Below, in pieces: positions 1 to 6,924 of a stretch of DNA of 10,144 nt. Source of the stretch: Chloroflexi bacterium RBG_16_64_32 (GTDB lineage Bacteria > Chloroflexota > Dehalococcoidia > SM23-28-2 > RBG-16-64-32); NCBI GenBank assembly GCA_001795235.1, contig MGNZ01000130.1, positions 1 to 10,144 on the forward strand. The letters are read 5' to 3'. The position numbers and the translations under genes are program-made. Position 1 is the first letter of the stretch. Each line of letters begins with the position of its first letter. The notes below the pieces were generated by a model. It was not told where the DNA came from and searched no databases. It saw only the letters and a program-made list of their open reading frames with translations.

Positions 1-20
1 GGGACTAACCGCCCCTCCGC

Positions 21-95
21 GCTCCCGTAGTCTAGTCCGGCCAAGGATCGGGGCCTTTCGAGCCTCAGACGCGGGTTCGAATCCCGCCGGGAGCA
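21..95 (+). tRNA. tRNA-Glu (anticodon UUC)
   Basis: All arms can be drawn. The acceptor stem GCTCCCG (21-27) pairs perfectly with CGGGAGC (88-94), followed by discriminator A at 95. The anticodon stem GGGGC/GCCTC (50-54, 62-66, one G-T pair) encloses the seven-base loop CTTTCGA (55-61), whose anticodon TTC (57-59) reads glutamate codons. The T arm is GCGGG, loop TTCGAAT, CCCGC (71-87). The D arm lies between 30 and 49. No CCA is encoded, since TTTAT follows the discriminator, as in many archaeal tRNA genes. There is no intron in the anticodon loop. Any promoter lies before the window. Confidence 0.95.
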
Positions 96-103
96 TTTAT
101 TTC
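96..103 (+). terminator. T-rich tract after tRNA-Glu
   Basis: TTTATTTC directly follows the tRNA. Short T-rich runs commonly end archaeal tRNA transcripts, so this is a plausible terminator. It is short and interrupted, and it rests on position alone. Confidence 0.35.
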
Positions 104-316
104 AGGACTCGAACCGCGTAGGATTCGGTTTTGGTTGGGCCCGAGTCTATTGGGATTTCACCCCGAAACCGGACGGTTGATTGCATGTGGCCTCGATGGA
201 GCCTCGCTACCTATGCACTTTGTCAAGGCGCCGAACTCGAAGCAGACGGGTTCTCTCCACGGGCGTCGTGATGTGCATCGTTCCGTGTCAAATGGAATCA
301 GTCAAGCTGGCCGTGC
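104..316. other. Intergenic spacer with an imperfect hairpin
   Basis: I see no gene between the tRNA and the 3' end of the minus-strand antiporter. An inverted repeat GACTCG (106-111) / CGAGTC (142-147) encloses a second one, AACCG (112-116) / CGGTT (126-130), so the stretch could fold into a bulged hairpin. It lies downstream of both flanking genes, so it may help end transcription. The short frames here have no recognisable protein character. Confidence 0.3.
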
Positions 317-1573
317 CTACGGAGCTTCCGCCACGGGGGCCGCATCTTCTCTTTCTCTCTCCGCCTCGACGGCGTGAAGGGAGCGCTTGAAGAGAGGTGC
401 GGGGAGCACGCTCACGAGGATGATGACCAGCACCATGACGCTGAAGAGGGCATCCGAAACGACTAGGGCGTTCAGCGCAGTCACCGCAACGATCAGGCCC
501 ACTTCGCCCCGCGGCGTCATGCCCCAGCCGATCGCAAGAGACTCGTGGCGCGACATGCCTTGGAGACGGGCGGGGATCGCGCAGCCTGCGACCTTGGAAA
601 TGAGAGCGACGACCGCTAGGACAATCGTAAACAGGAGCAGCTCCGGCGTCCCCCATACCACTTGGAGGTTCACCGCGAGACCGAGGGAGATGAAGAAGAT
701 GGGCGTGAAGACGGCCTCGAGGTAGCGGGCGCCTTCGGTGAACTCGTCCTTCAGAGGGGCCGAGGCGAACAGAGTCCCGGCGAGGAATGCGCCGATGATA
801 GCCGAGAGCCCGATGGTCTCGGCAATCAAACCGTAGAAGAACGCGATTGCCATCGCGGTGAGGAATCCAGCGTGCGAGATGCCGTACTTGAGCCCCACGG
901 CCTGAACGCGGAGGACGACCGGATTGAAGAGATAGATGCCGACCAAGATTGCAATCACGATGAAGGCCACGGCTTTGATCAACAGGATTGCAACACTGAC
1001 TGGGTCGACTCCGCCATGGGTCATCCCCACGATGACGGATAGCACGAGGAGCCCAAGGATGTCGTCAACCACCGCGGCGCCCATAATCGTCCGACCAACG
1101 TCCTTCTTCATCAGGCCGAGGTCCAGGAGGATGGACGCGGCAATCGCAACACTCGTAGCCGTGAGCGTGACGCCAACAAAGGCCGCCATCGTGAACTGAG
1201 TGCCGCTCCCTCCCAGTCCGCTTGGTGGGACTAGGTACCACGCGATGACGAATCCCACAACAAGCGGCAGGAGAACTCCGCCCAAGGCCACGAGGATGTT
1301 CTTCCGCGTGTAGATCGCGCGGAAGTCGGACTCGAGTCCAATCAGGAACAGGAGGAAGATTGCGCCCAACGCCGAGAGGGTGCTGATGAAGTCGGGATCG
1401 AACTGGAAGATCCCCAGGCTACCGAGGACACTCTGGCCAACCAGAATACCGATGAAGATCTCGCCTATGATGGTGGGCTGGCGAAACCGCTTGATGAAGA
1501 GGTGACTCACCACGGCCAAGGTGAGCAGGATCGTCAGTTGCTCGTACAGCGCCCCCGCGCCTGCTCCAGCCAT
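317..1573 (-). CDS. CPA2-family cation/proton antiporter (NapA/Kef type)
   Basis: This 418-residue integral membrane protein exchanges Na+ or K+ for protons across the cytoplasmic membrane. It is nearly all hydrophobic helices (about 12-13) with a short charged C-terminal tail (about 395-418). The signature is V-V-D170-D171-I-L-G-L: two adjacent aspartates, the ion-binding pair of electrogenic CPA2 members. Further family marks are TATS near 138-141, Lys327 in a late helix (a possible counterpart of the NapA salt-bridge lysine) and M-T-P-R-G-E-V-G-L-I (352-361). There is no C-terminal TrkA-N/RCK domain, unlike long Kef proteins. The ATG is supported by a TATA element centred 25 bases upstream and by the absence of a Shine-Dalgarno sequence, suggesting a leaderless mRNA. 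Na+ versus K+ preference cannot be read from the sequence. Confidence 0.93.
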   Translation of the reverse strand: MAGAGAGALYEQLTILLTLAVVSHLFIKRFRQPTIIGEIFIGILVGQSVLGSLGIFQFDPDFISTLSALGAIFLLFLIGLESDFRAIYTRKNILVALGGVLLPLVVGFVIAWYLVPPSGLGGSGTQFTMAAFVGVTLTATSVAIAASILLDLGLMKKDVGRTIMGAAVVDDILGLLVLSVIVGMTHGGVDPVSVAILLIKAVAFIVIAILVGIYLFNPVVLRVQAVGLKYGISHAGFLTAMAIAFFYGLIAETIGLSAIIGAFLAGTLFASAPLKDEFTEGARYLEAVFTPIFFISLGLAVNLQVVWGTPELLLFTIVLAVVALISKVAGCAIPARLQGMSRHESLAIGWGMTPRGEVGLIVAVTALNALVVSDALFSVMVLVIILVSVLPAPLFKRSLHAVEAEREREDAAPVAEAP

Positions 1574-1594
1574 CGCGGGAGGAAAGGCGGAACG

Positions 1595-1602
1595 ATATTA
1601 AA
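1595..1602 (-). promoter_or_regulatory. TATA box of the 418-residue antiporter
   Basis: On the minus strand this reads TTTAATAT, centred about 25 bases before the ATG at 1573. That spacing puts the transcription start at or next to the start codon. The intervening sequence has no GGAGG-like motif before the ATG, which agrees with leaderless translation. The BRE position upstream is not clearly A-rich. Confidence 0.7.
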
Positions 1603-1661
1603 CCACTCAGAGGGAAACCCCGTAGAGTGGTCTCAATCCCAGGAGCGGAGGAGCAGCCAGT

Positions 1662-1844
1662 TCAGGCGCCGGCGAGGCGGTTCAACAAGCGGACAACATC
1701 GCCAGGTTCTTGGACATTGAATCGAGCCCGTCTGACCCATGCGGGACCCGGGCAAACGCAGAGCGCCTCAATCTCGCCTTCGATCTTCTGGATCCGTTCG
1801 CCGGCTAGCAGCGGATGGCGGCTTGTCGCTGACTTCGAGGTCAT
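1662..1844 (-). CDS. Doubtful small ORF, unknown (60 residues)
   Basis: An ATG-started 60-residue frame runs from inside the antiporter remnant to a TGA at 1662. Its second half (around GERIQKIEGEIEAL and GDVVRLLNRLAG) looks amphipathic and protein-like. No TATA box sits at the expected distance and no ribosome site is evident. The first third overlaps, in another frame, sequence explained by the antiporter pseudogene. It could be a chance frame, a remnant of another gene, or a real small protein. I do not recognise it. Confidence 0.2.
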   Translation of the reverse strand: MTSKSATSRHPLLAGERIQKIEGEIEALCVCPGPAWVRRARFNVQEPGDVVRLLNRLAGA

Positions 1845-2102
1845 CCACGTCTAGGTCCTTGAACAACTCAAGCACCGAGGCGCTGTAGAGGGTAGGAAGA
1901 GCCACCTCGGCTCCCTGCCCAAGGCCCGCTCCGAGGAAACGACGCCCACGGTCGTTGCCACGACGGTGAGGAGAATCACGAAGAACGCCGCTTGGAGGAA
2001 TTGAATTTCACATAATGGGGCCGTTGTCTGGCGTCGAAGCGGCAGGCGGGACCTAGGTGAGCGAGGTTGTTTGGGAAACGTAGATCCGAGTGATGCCTGC
2101 AT
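1768..2102 (-). pseudogene. Frameshifted 3' remnant of a second large antiporter
   Basis: This is the C-terminal end of a paralogue of the 619-residue antiporter at 6925-8784. In one frame (about 2009 down to 1917) it encodes a segment ending TTVGVVSSERALG that matches residues 551-581 of the intact protein at 25 of 31 positions without gaps. The similarity then continues in a different frame. From GAG at 1908-1906, E-V-A-L-P then L-E-L-F-K-D-L-D-V-D-D-L-E-V-S-D-K-P-P-S follows the intact K-V-A-V-P and the tail L-T-I-L-R-E-M-N-L-D-N-L-L-I-S-E-E-P-P, with a small gap, to a TGA at 1770-1768. The frame change falls within 1906-1916. Upstream, similarity fades; A-S-L, then P and S-P matches with near-equal length suggest it reaches about 2100. 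The first two-thirds or more of the gene is missing, so it cannot make a transporter. Confidence 0.85.
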
Positions 2103-2328
2103 TCCCAGGGACGGTCGGTCGACCTTCCGCTATCGTCCTGGGATTCGGATCTTCCAGGGTCCGTACCGTAGGCCGGTGATCAAAGGGGACGGTTGGCCGT
2201 CCGGTTGTCCTTTCTCACTCGAGAGAACGCATGTGTGGCTGGCGCACGCCGGAGAAAGCCTTCATTCGATGGCGGCTGCAGGCGATGGACGCGCGTTGTG
2301 ATCTCCCGACGATACGGATGGGGATACC
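2103..2328. other. Gene-free spacer with inverted repeats
   Basis: No gene is recognised between the antiporter remnant and the operon promoter. TCCCAGG (2103-2109) and CCTGGGA (2137-2143) are perfect inverted copies. CCTGG (2137-2141) also pairs with CCAGG (2154-2158) around GAT-TCGG-ATC, giving a compact hairpin with a 2-base bulge. These could be operator or RNA structures upstream of the operon; nothing ties them to a known regulator. Confidence 0.25.
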
Positions 2329-2334
2329 TATTTA
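2329..2334 (+). promoter_or_regulatory. Candidate TATA box of the three-gene operon
   Basis: TATTTA lies in an otherwise GC-rich stretch (ACCTATTTAGACG) and is the only good TATA-like element before the operon. By the spacing seen at the two antiporter genes, transcription would start near 2357. That leaves a leader of roughly 45 to 160 bases depending on the true start codon, unlike the leaderless antiporter genes. The promoter is predicted only from base composition and spacing. Confidence 0.5.
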
Positions 2335-2517
2335 GACGATGACCTCTACTGTGGTAGCGAAAACAACAATCCGAGGCGTAACACCCGTCAGGATGCCCCT
2401 CCGTTGTCTTTCAGAAGGGGTGGGACCCGAGAGGGTTCCGCGGGGCCGCGTTGCCCAGGGATGACCTGGCGCCGGCCCAGAAAGGCCTCCTGCCGGCCGC
2501 GCCTCTGGGCCAAGGCG

Positions 2518-3750
2518 ATGCGAGGACTGGAATGGGAGGTCGCGCAACAAGCCTCCCCATCGGTCACCCGCCCTCCGGATTTAGAGGAGGCCCCACAGAT
2601 CGAGATCGCGCCGTCCAAGGCAACCGCGCCGAGGAGAGTCCGCAAGGTCGCGAAGGGAAAGAAGGCCCCTCGGTTCGCAGTTCTCGGCGCCGGGCACGGC
2701 GGCCTCGCGATGGCGGGCCATCTCGCTCTCATGGGCTTCCGGGTCAACCTGTGGAACCGGAGTCCCGCACGTGTGGAGCACCTCCAGATGCGTGGGGCCA
2801 TTGAACTCGAAGGGGTTATCACGGGAGAAGGCCGCCTCGAGATGGCCACGACGAATCTCAAGGACGCAGTCTCCGACGTGGACATCATCATGGTCGCAAT
2901 CCCGGCGAATGGCCACCGGGACGTGGCGACCGCCCTCGCGGACGTCGTCCACGACGGTCAGACTGTCATCCTGAATCCGGGTCGCACTGGCGGCGCACTC
3001 GAAGTCCGCAACATCTTCGTCAAGAAAGCTGTCACCGCGGACGTCACCCTTGCCGAGGCCCAGACCTTCCTTTACACATCGAGGCACACTGAGCCGACGA
3101 GTGCGCACGTCTTTGACATCAAGAACGAAGTGGCCCTTGCGGCCCTTCCCGCCTACAGGACCCCGGAAGTTCTGAAGGCGGTTCGCGTGGCCTTCCCGCA
3201 GTTCATCCCGGGGGACAATGTTCTCAAAACAGGCCTGGACAACGTCGGGGCTATTTTCCACCCGGGCGTTACGATCCTCAATGCGGCGCGGATCGAATCG
3301 ACCCACGGGGACTTCCAGTATTACCTCGAGGGAATCACGCCCTCGGTCGCGGCAATCCTTGAGACGACGGACCGAGAGCGAGTGGCGGTTGCGGCGGCTC
3401 TCGGGATTCATGCACACACCGCTCGGGAGTGGCTCTATCTCGCCTACAACTCACCTGGGAGGGACCTCTACCAGGCCGTGCAGTCCACGCCCGGATACAA
3501 GGGCATCACCGCGCCGTCCCACCTGAACCACCGCTACATCCTCGAAGATGTCCCGATGAGCCTCGTGCCCATCGCATCCATCGGCGAGATGCTTGGCGTG
3601 CCCGTGCCTACGATTCGCGTAATGATTCACCTCGCGTCCCTGATCCACGGACGGGACTTCTGGAAGGAAGGGAGGACGGTCGAGAGACTCGGAATCAAGG
3701 GGATGTCGGTCAAGGACATCCGCTTTCTCGCCGTGGGAGCCGGAACATGA
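2518..3750 (+). CDS. Octopine/nopaline-type NAD(P)-dependent dehydrogenase
   Basis: The 410-residue product belongs to the opine dehydrogenase family, which reductively joins the amino group of an amino acid to an alpha-keto acid using NAD(P)H. A Rossmann domain begins at R-F-A-V-L-G-A-G-H-G-G (dinucleotide loop 57-62). The Octopine_DH domain follows, with the family pattern N242-V-G-A-I-F-H248-P, whose His should be the catalytic one, then Y-Y-L-E-G-I-T-P, D-R-E-R and H-R-Y-I-L-E-D-V-P. It is first in the operon and its TGA overlaps the next ATG. The start is uncertain. I chose ATG 2518; ATG 2461 and TTG 2404 are in frame, but the Arg/Trp/Cys-rich stretch they add does not look like protein. 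Even so, about 50 Lys/Ala/Pro-rich residues precede the core, an unusual extension. The substrates are unknown. Confidence 0.85.
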   Translation: MRGLEWEVAQQASPSVTRPPDLEEAPQIEIAPSKATAPRRVRKVAKGKKAPRFAVLGAGHGGLAMAGHLALMGFRVNLWNRSPARVEHLQMRGAIELEGVITGEGRLEMATTNLKDAVSDVDIIMVAIPANGHRDVATALADVVHDGQTVILNPGRTGGALEVRNIFVKKAVTADVTLAEAQTFLYTSRHTEPTSAHVFDIKNEVALAALPAYRTPEVLKAVRVAFPQFIPGDNVLKTGLDNVGAIFHPGVTILNAARIESTHGDFQYYLEGITPSVAAILETTDRERVAVAAALGIHAHTAREWLYLAYNSPGRDLYQAVQSTPGYKGITAPSHLNHRYILEDVPMSLVPIASIGEMLGVPVPTIRVMIHLASLIHGRDFWKEGRTVERLGIKGMSVKDIRFLAVGAGT

Positions 3751-5375
3751 AGGTCCTGGGAGCCTCGATCGGGAACTGCGTTCACACGGGCGGGATCGTG
3801 AATTTCCTTCACCTCGCCGAGGAGAACGGCTACACATCGAGATTCCTTGGGCCCGCAGTCCCTGTGCAAAGGACCATCGAGAGCATCAAGGAGTTCGCCC
3901 CCGATCTCGTCGCGATATCGTATCGCCTCACGCCGGAGAACGCCCGAGCAGTCCTCGAGGAGTTCAAGGCTGCCGTGGAGAGCGAAGGCCTTCGAAGCCG
4001 TCGGTTCGTCTTTGGGGGGACGCCGCCCTGCGCGGCCGTGGCGAAGGAGGTCGGCCTCTTCGACGCGGTCTTCGACGGGAGCCAGCCTGCGCAAGAGATC
4101 GTCGCCTGGCTTCGGGGTGAAGCCGCGACCCTCGGGGAAGAGGCATACGCCCACACCCTCCTCGAGAGGATCGAGCAGAAGGACCCATGGCCCTTGGTTC
4201 GTCACCACTTCGGGATGCCCTCCCTCGCGGACACCCTGAAGGGCGCGCGCGAAATTGCGGAGGCCCGCGTTCTCGATGTCCTCTCGATTGCCCCAGACCA
4301 GAATGCCCAGGAGTTCTTCTTCCACCCCGAGCAGATGCGACCAGAGCTCGACGGAGCGGGCGGCGTCATGGTCCGTTCGCAGGAAGACTTTCGCGGGATC
4401 TATGAAGCCACGAGGACGGGGAACTACCCGCTGTTGCGGTGCTACAGCGGCACGAACGAGCTCGTGAAATGGGCCGCGACGCTCCACGACACGATCAAGA
4501 TCGCCTGGGGAGCCATCCCGCTATTCTGGTACAGCCAGCTCGACGGGCGGTCCAAGCGTCCCCTCGAGGTGTCCATCGCGGAGAACCGCGAGGCCATGGG
4601 CTGGTATGCGTCGAAAGGCATTCCGGTGGAGGTCAACGAATCCCACCACTGGTCCCTCCGGGACGCGCCTGATGCAATCGCCGTGACGGCCGCGTTCTTG
4701 GCGGCGTACAACGCAAAGAAAGCCGGCGTCCGCAACTACGTAGCCCAGTACATGTTCAACAACCCTCGCGGCACGTCGCCCGCGATGGACCTCGCGAAGA
4801 TGTTCGCGAAGATCGACCTCATCGAGGGCCTTCAGGATGCGAACTTCCGAACCTTCCGAGAGGCTCGCACAGGCCTGAACTCCCTTCCGATGGACATGGA
4901 CCAAGCGAAGGGACACCTGGGCTCCTCCATCCACACGATGATGGCCATCCGGCCTCACATCGTCCACGTCGTCGGCTATTCCGAGGCGAACTACCACGTG
5001 GGCCCCAAAGAGATCATCGAATCGTGCAAGATCGCCCAGGGCGCGGTCCGCAACGCGCTCCTCGGCCTGCCGGATCCCCGTAGGGATGAGATCTTCAAGG
5101 CCCGCAAAGCGGAGCTCGTCGAGGAGGCCCAGTACCTCCTCAGACGGATCGGAGAAATCGCCGCGTCCGGCATCGAGGATCCATGGACGGACCCGCCCAT
5201 CCTGGCAAGGGCGGTGAAACTCGGCATCCTAGACGCGCCGCACCTCCTGGGCAATCCCGTTGCATGCGGGAGGACAATGACACGGATGATTGACGGTGCC
5301 TCGCGGGCCGTGGACCCCATCACAGGCAAGCCCATGACGGAGCGAGCGCGGCTCAGGTGGCTCGGAGTCGCCTGA
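3747..5375 (+). CDS. Cobalamin-binding protein, glutamate-mutase-like
   Basis: This is a 542-residue predicted B12 enzyme, middle gene of the operon. Residues 1 to about 125 form a B12-binding Rossmann-like domain: beta strand M-K-V-L-G-A, then G-N-C11-V-H13-T-G-G16 where families have D-x-H-x-x-G, then I-S58-Y-R-L and F-V-F-G90-G91. His13 would be the lower cobalt ligand. The Asp normally two residues before it is Cys11, so binding may be altered. Residues about 165-542 look like an alpha/beta barrel resembling the glutamate mutase epsilon chain in motif order (C-Y-S-G-T, M-F-N-N-P-R-G-T, V-V-G-Y-S-E-A-N-Y). Known glutamate mutases split the two domains into separate subunits; here they are fused, B12 domain first. 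The glutamate-binding arginines are not obvious, so another substrate is likely. GGGAG precedes the ATG by about 9 bases; the ATGA overlap implies coupled translation. Mutase activity is inferred. Confidence 0.75.
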   Translation: MKVLGASIGNCVHTGGIVNFLHLAEENGYTSRFLGPAVPVQRTIESIKEFAPDLVAISYRLTPENARAVLEEFKAAVESEGLRSRRFVFGGTPPCAAVAKEVGLFDAVFDGSQPAQEIVAWLRGEAATLGEEAYAHTLLERIEQKDPWPLVRHHFGMPSLADTLKGAREIAEARVLDVLSIAPDQNAQEFFFHPEQMRPELDGAGGVMVRSQEDFRGIYEATRTGNYPLLRCYSGTNELVKWAATLHDTIKIAWGAIPLFWYSQLDGRSKRPLEVSIAENREAMGWYASKGIPVEVNESHHWSLRDAPDAIAVTAAFLAAYNAKKAGVRNYVAQYMFNNPRGTSPAMDLAKMFAKIDLIEGLQDANFRTFREARTGLNSLPMDMDQAKGHLGSSIHTMMAIRPHIVHVVGYSEANYHVGPKEIIESCKIAQGAVRNALLGLPDPRRDEIFKARKAELVEEAQYLLRRIGEIAASGIEDPWTDPPILARAVKLGILDAPHLLGNPVACGRTMTRMIDGASRAVDPITGKPMTERARLRWLGVA

Positions 5376-5387
5376 ACGAGGGCCAGC

Positions 5388-6872
5388 ATGTGCGGCATCG
5401 CGGGCATGGTCGGAGAGGTCGACGAGGCCCTCCTGAGGCGGATGCTCGAGGCCATGCGGTATCGCGGGCCCGATGACCTGGGCCTCTTCGTGGACGATCG
5501 CGCGGCGATCGGACAGACACGGCTCTCCATCATCGATGTCGTTGGAGGCCACCAGCCCATCCTTAACGAGGACGGAAACGTTGCCATCGTCGCGAACGGG
5601 GAAATCTACAACTACCGGTCCCTCGCGAAAGAGCTCCCCAGACACACACTCAGAACGCACTCGGACAGCGAGATCCCCCTCCATCTGTACGAGGATCTCG
5701 GCCCGCAGCTGGCCTCAAGCCTCGATGGGATGTTCGCCCTTGCGATCTGGGACGGGCGGTCCCTATACCTTGCGCGGGACCCAATTGGAATCAAGCCTCT
5801 GTACTACGCAATCGAAGACGGGACGTTCTACTTTGCCTCAGAGATGAAGGCCCTCCTCCCCGCCTCGAAGCGAGTCTGCGAGTTCCCGAACGGGCACTGG
5901 TATCGTTCGGACGGCGGGTTCCAGCGGTTCGCCTCGTGGGGCCCGGAGGTCCGGGAGGGTTGGACTAAAGAGGCGGCTTTGGCGAAGCTGCGGGAACTCC
6001 TCCCGATGGCGGTGCGCAAACGACTCATGTCAGACGTCCCGTTAGGTGCCTTCTGCTCCGGTGGGTTGGACAGCACTCTCGTAACGGCCTTGGCCGCCCG
6101 CGACCTGAATTCCTTCCACACGTTCTCCACGGGCATGGAGGGTTCGCCCGACCTCGAGAATGCGCTGCGGTCGGCGGAGTTCCTGGGCACGAATCACCAC
6201 GTGAGGGAGTTCACGGAAGACGATGTCCTGAGCGCGCTGCCCAAGGTCGCATATCACCTTGAGTCCTATGATGCAGCTCTGTTCCGGAGCGCCGTACCGA
6301 CGTATCTTGTTTCGGAACTCGCACGGAAGTACGTCAAAGTAGTCCTCACGGGGGAGGGCGCGGACGAACTCTACGCGGGCTATCGGTACCTCAAAGATCT
6401 ACCGGATGGCAAGCCTCTTCACGCCGAACTCGTTCGAATCACGGAAGGCCTGCACAATCTTAACCTCCAGCGGACGGACCGCATGACGATGGCTCATTCC
6501 CTCGAGGGGCGGGTGCCGTACTTAGACTGGGAGCACGTAGGGTTCGCTCTCAGCCTGCCGACTCATTTCAAGATTCATGGTCGGCAGCACGTAGAGAAAT
6601 GGATCCTGCGCGAGGCGTTCCGGGACGTACTCCCTGGCGGCATCCTTTGGAGACGCAAACAGAAGTTCGCGGAGGGGACGGGGTCCTTCGACATCATTCG
6701 GCGGGAAGCGGAGCGACAGATTTCCGATACAGAGTTCGAACGGGAGTCAAAGTGTCTGCCTCTGCACCTCCGGACGAAAGAGGAATTGTACTGCTTTAGA
6801 TTGTTCGCCGAACAGTTCGATTTGCCGCCCGAAGTGGTTCGAGGCCTCGTAGCGGTCACAGCGGTGTACTAA
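5388..6872 (+). CDS. asnB: Asparagine synthetase, glutamine-hydrolysing (AsnB-like)
   Basis: The 494-residue cytoplasmic enzyme adenylates a carboxylate with ATP and amidates it with ammonia from glutamine. Residues 2 to about 190 form the Ntn glutaminase domain: Cys2 nucleophile (M-C-G-I-A-G), R45, N70-G71-E72 and D93 in H-S-D-S-E, all as in active enzymes. The synthetase domain has the ATP-binding loop S224-G-G-L-D-S229, G-E-G-A-D-E (322-327) and the A-H-S-L-E-G-R-V-P-Y-L-D segment. The length is near that of short class-B enzymes and no key residue is missing. GAGGG sits 5 bases before the ATG, and the gap to the mutase stop is 12 bases, so it is co-transcribed. It could simply make asparagine, but its place in this operon suggests it amidates the pathway's own product. 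The family is certain; the substrate is not. Confidence 0.93.
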   Translation: MCGIAGMVGEVDEALLRRMLEAMRYRGPDDLGLFVDDRAAIGQTRLSIIDVVGGHQPILNEDGNVAIVANGEIYNYRSLAKELPRHTLRTHSDSEIPLHLYEDLGPQLASSLDGMFALAIWDGRSLYLARDPIGIKPLYYAIEDGTFYFASEMKALLPASKRVCEFPNGHWYRSDGGFQRFASWGPEVREGWTKEAALAKLRELLPMAVRKRLMSDVPLGAFCSGGLDSTLVTALAARDLNSFHTFSTGMEGSPDLENALRSAEFLGTNHHVREFTEDDVLSALPKVAYHLESYDAALFRSAVPTYLVSELARKYVKVVLTGEGADELYAGYRYLKDLPDGKPLHAELVRITEGLHNLNLQRTDRMTMAHSLEGRVPYLDWEHVGFALSLPTHFKIHGRQHVEKWILREAFRDVLPGGILWRRKQKFAEGTGSFDIIRREAERQISDTEFERESKCLPLHLRTKEELYCFRLFAEQFDLPPEVVRGLVAVTAVY

Positions 6873-6891
6873 GCAGTTTCTCGAAGGCCAG

Positions 6892-6912
6892 TCCGCCGAT
6901 TCGTGCGGCGGA
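6892..6912. terminator. Hairpin between convergent genes
   Basis: TCCGCCG (6892-6898) and CGGCGGA (6906-6912) are perfect 7-base inverted copies around a 7-base loop, in the 52-base gap between the convergent asnB and antiporter stop codons. The position suits a bidirectional terminator or an mRNA 3'-end structure. There is no long T run on either side, so termination activity is a guess. Confidence 0.45.
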
Positions 6913-6924
6913 AAGGGGTGCGCT

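Noticed and set aside
21..95. tRNA-Glu as the attachment site of an integrated element
   Set aside because: I found no second copy of the tRNA 3' end in the window and no integrase gene, so nothing supports it here.
2581..3417. Long minus-strand frames opposite the operon (such as 2581-3417 and 3627-4487)
   Set aside because: These are shadows of high-GC coding sequence. Their peptides are Arg/Gly/Asp-rich with no family motif, while the plus strand holds complete recognisable proteins.
3429..3746. In-frame open extension upstream of the mutase-like gene to 3429
   Set aside because: It lies out of frame within the well-conserved C-terminal half of the dehydrogenase. The B12 domain's first beta strand starts exactly at ATG 3747, and the ATGA overlap is typical of an operon.
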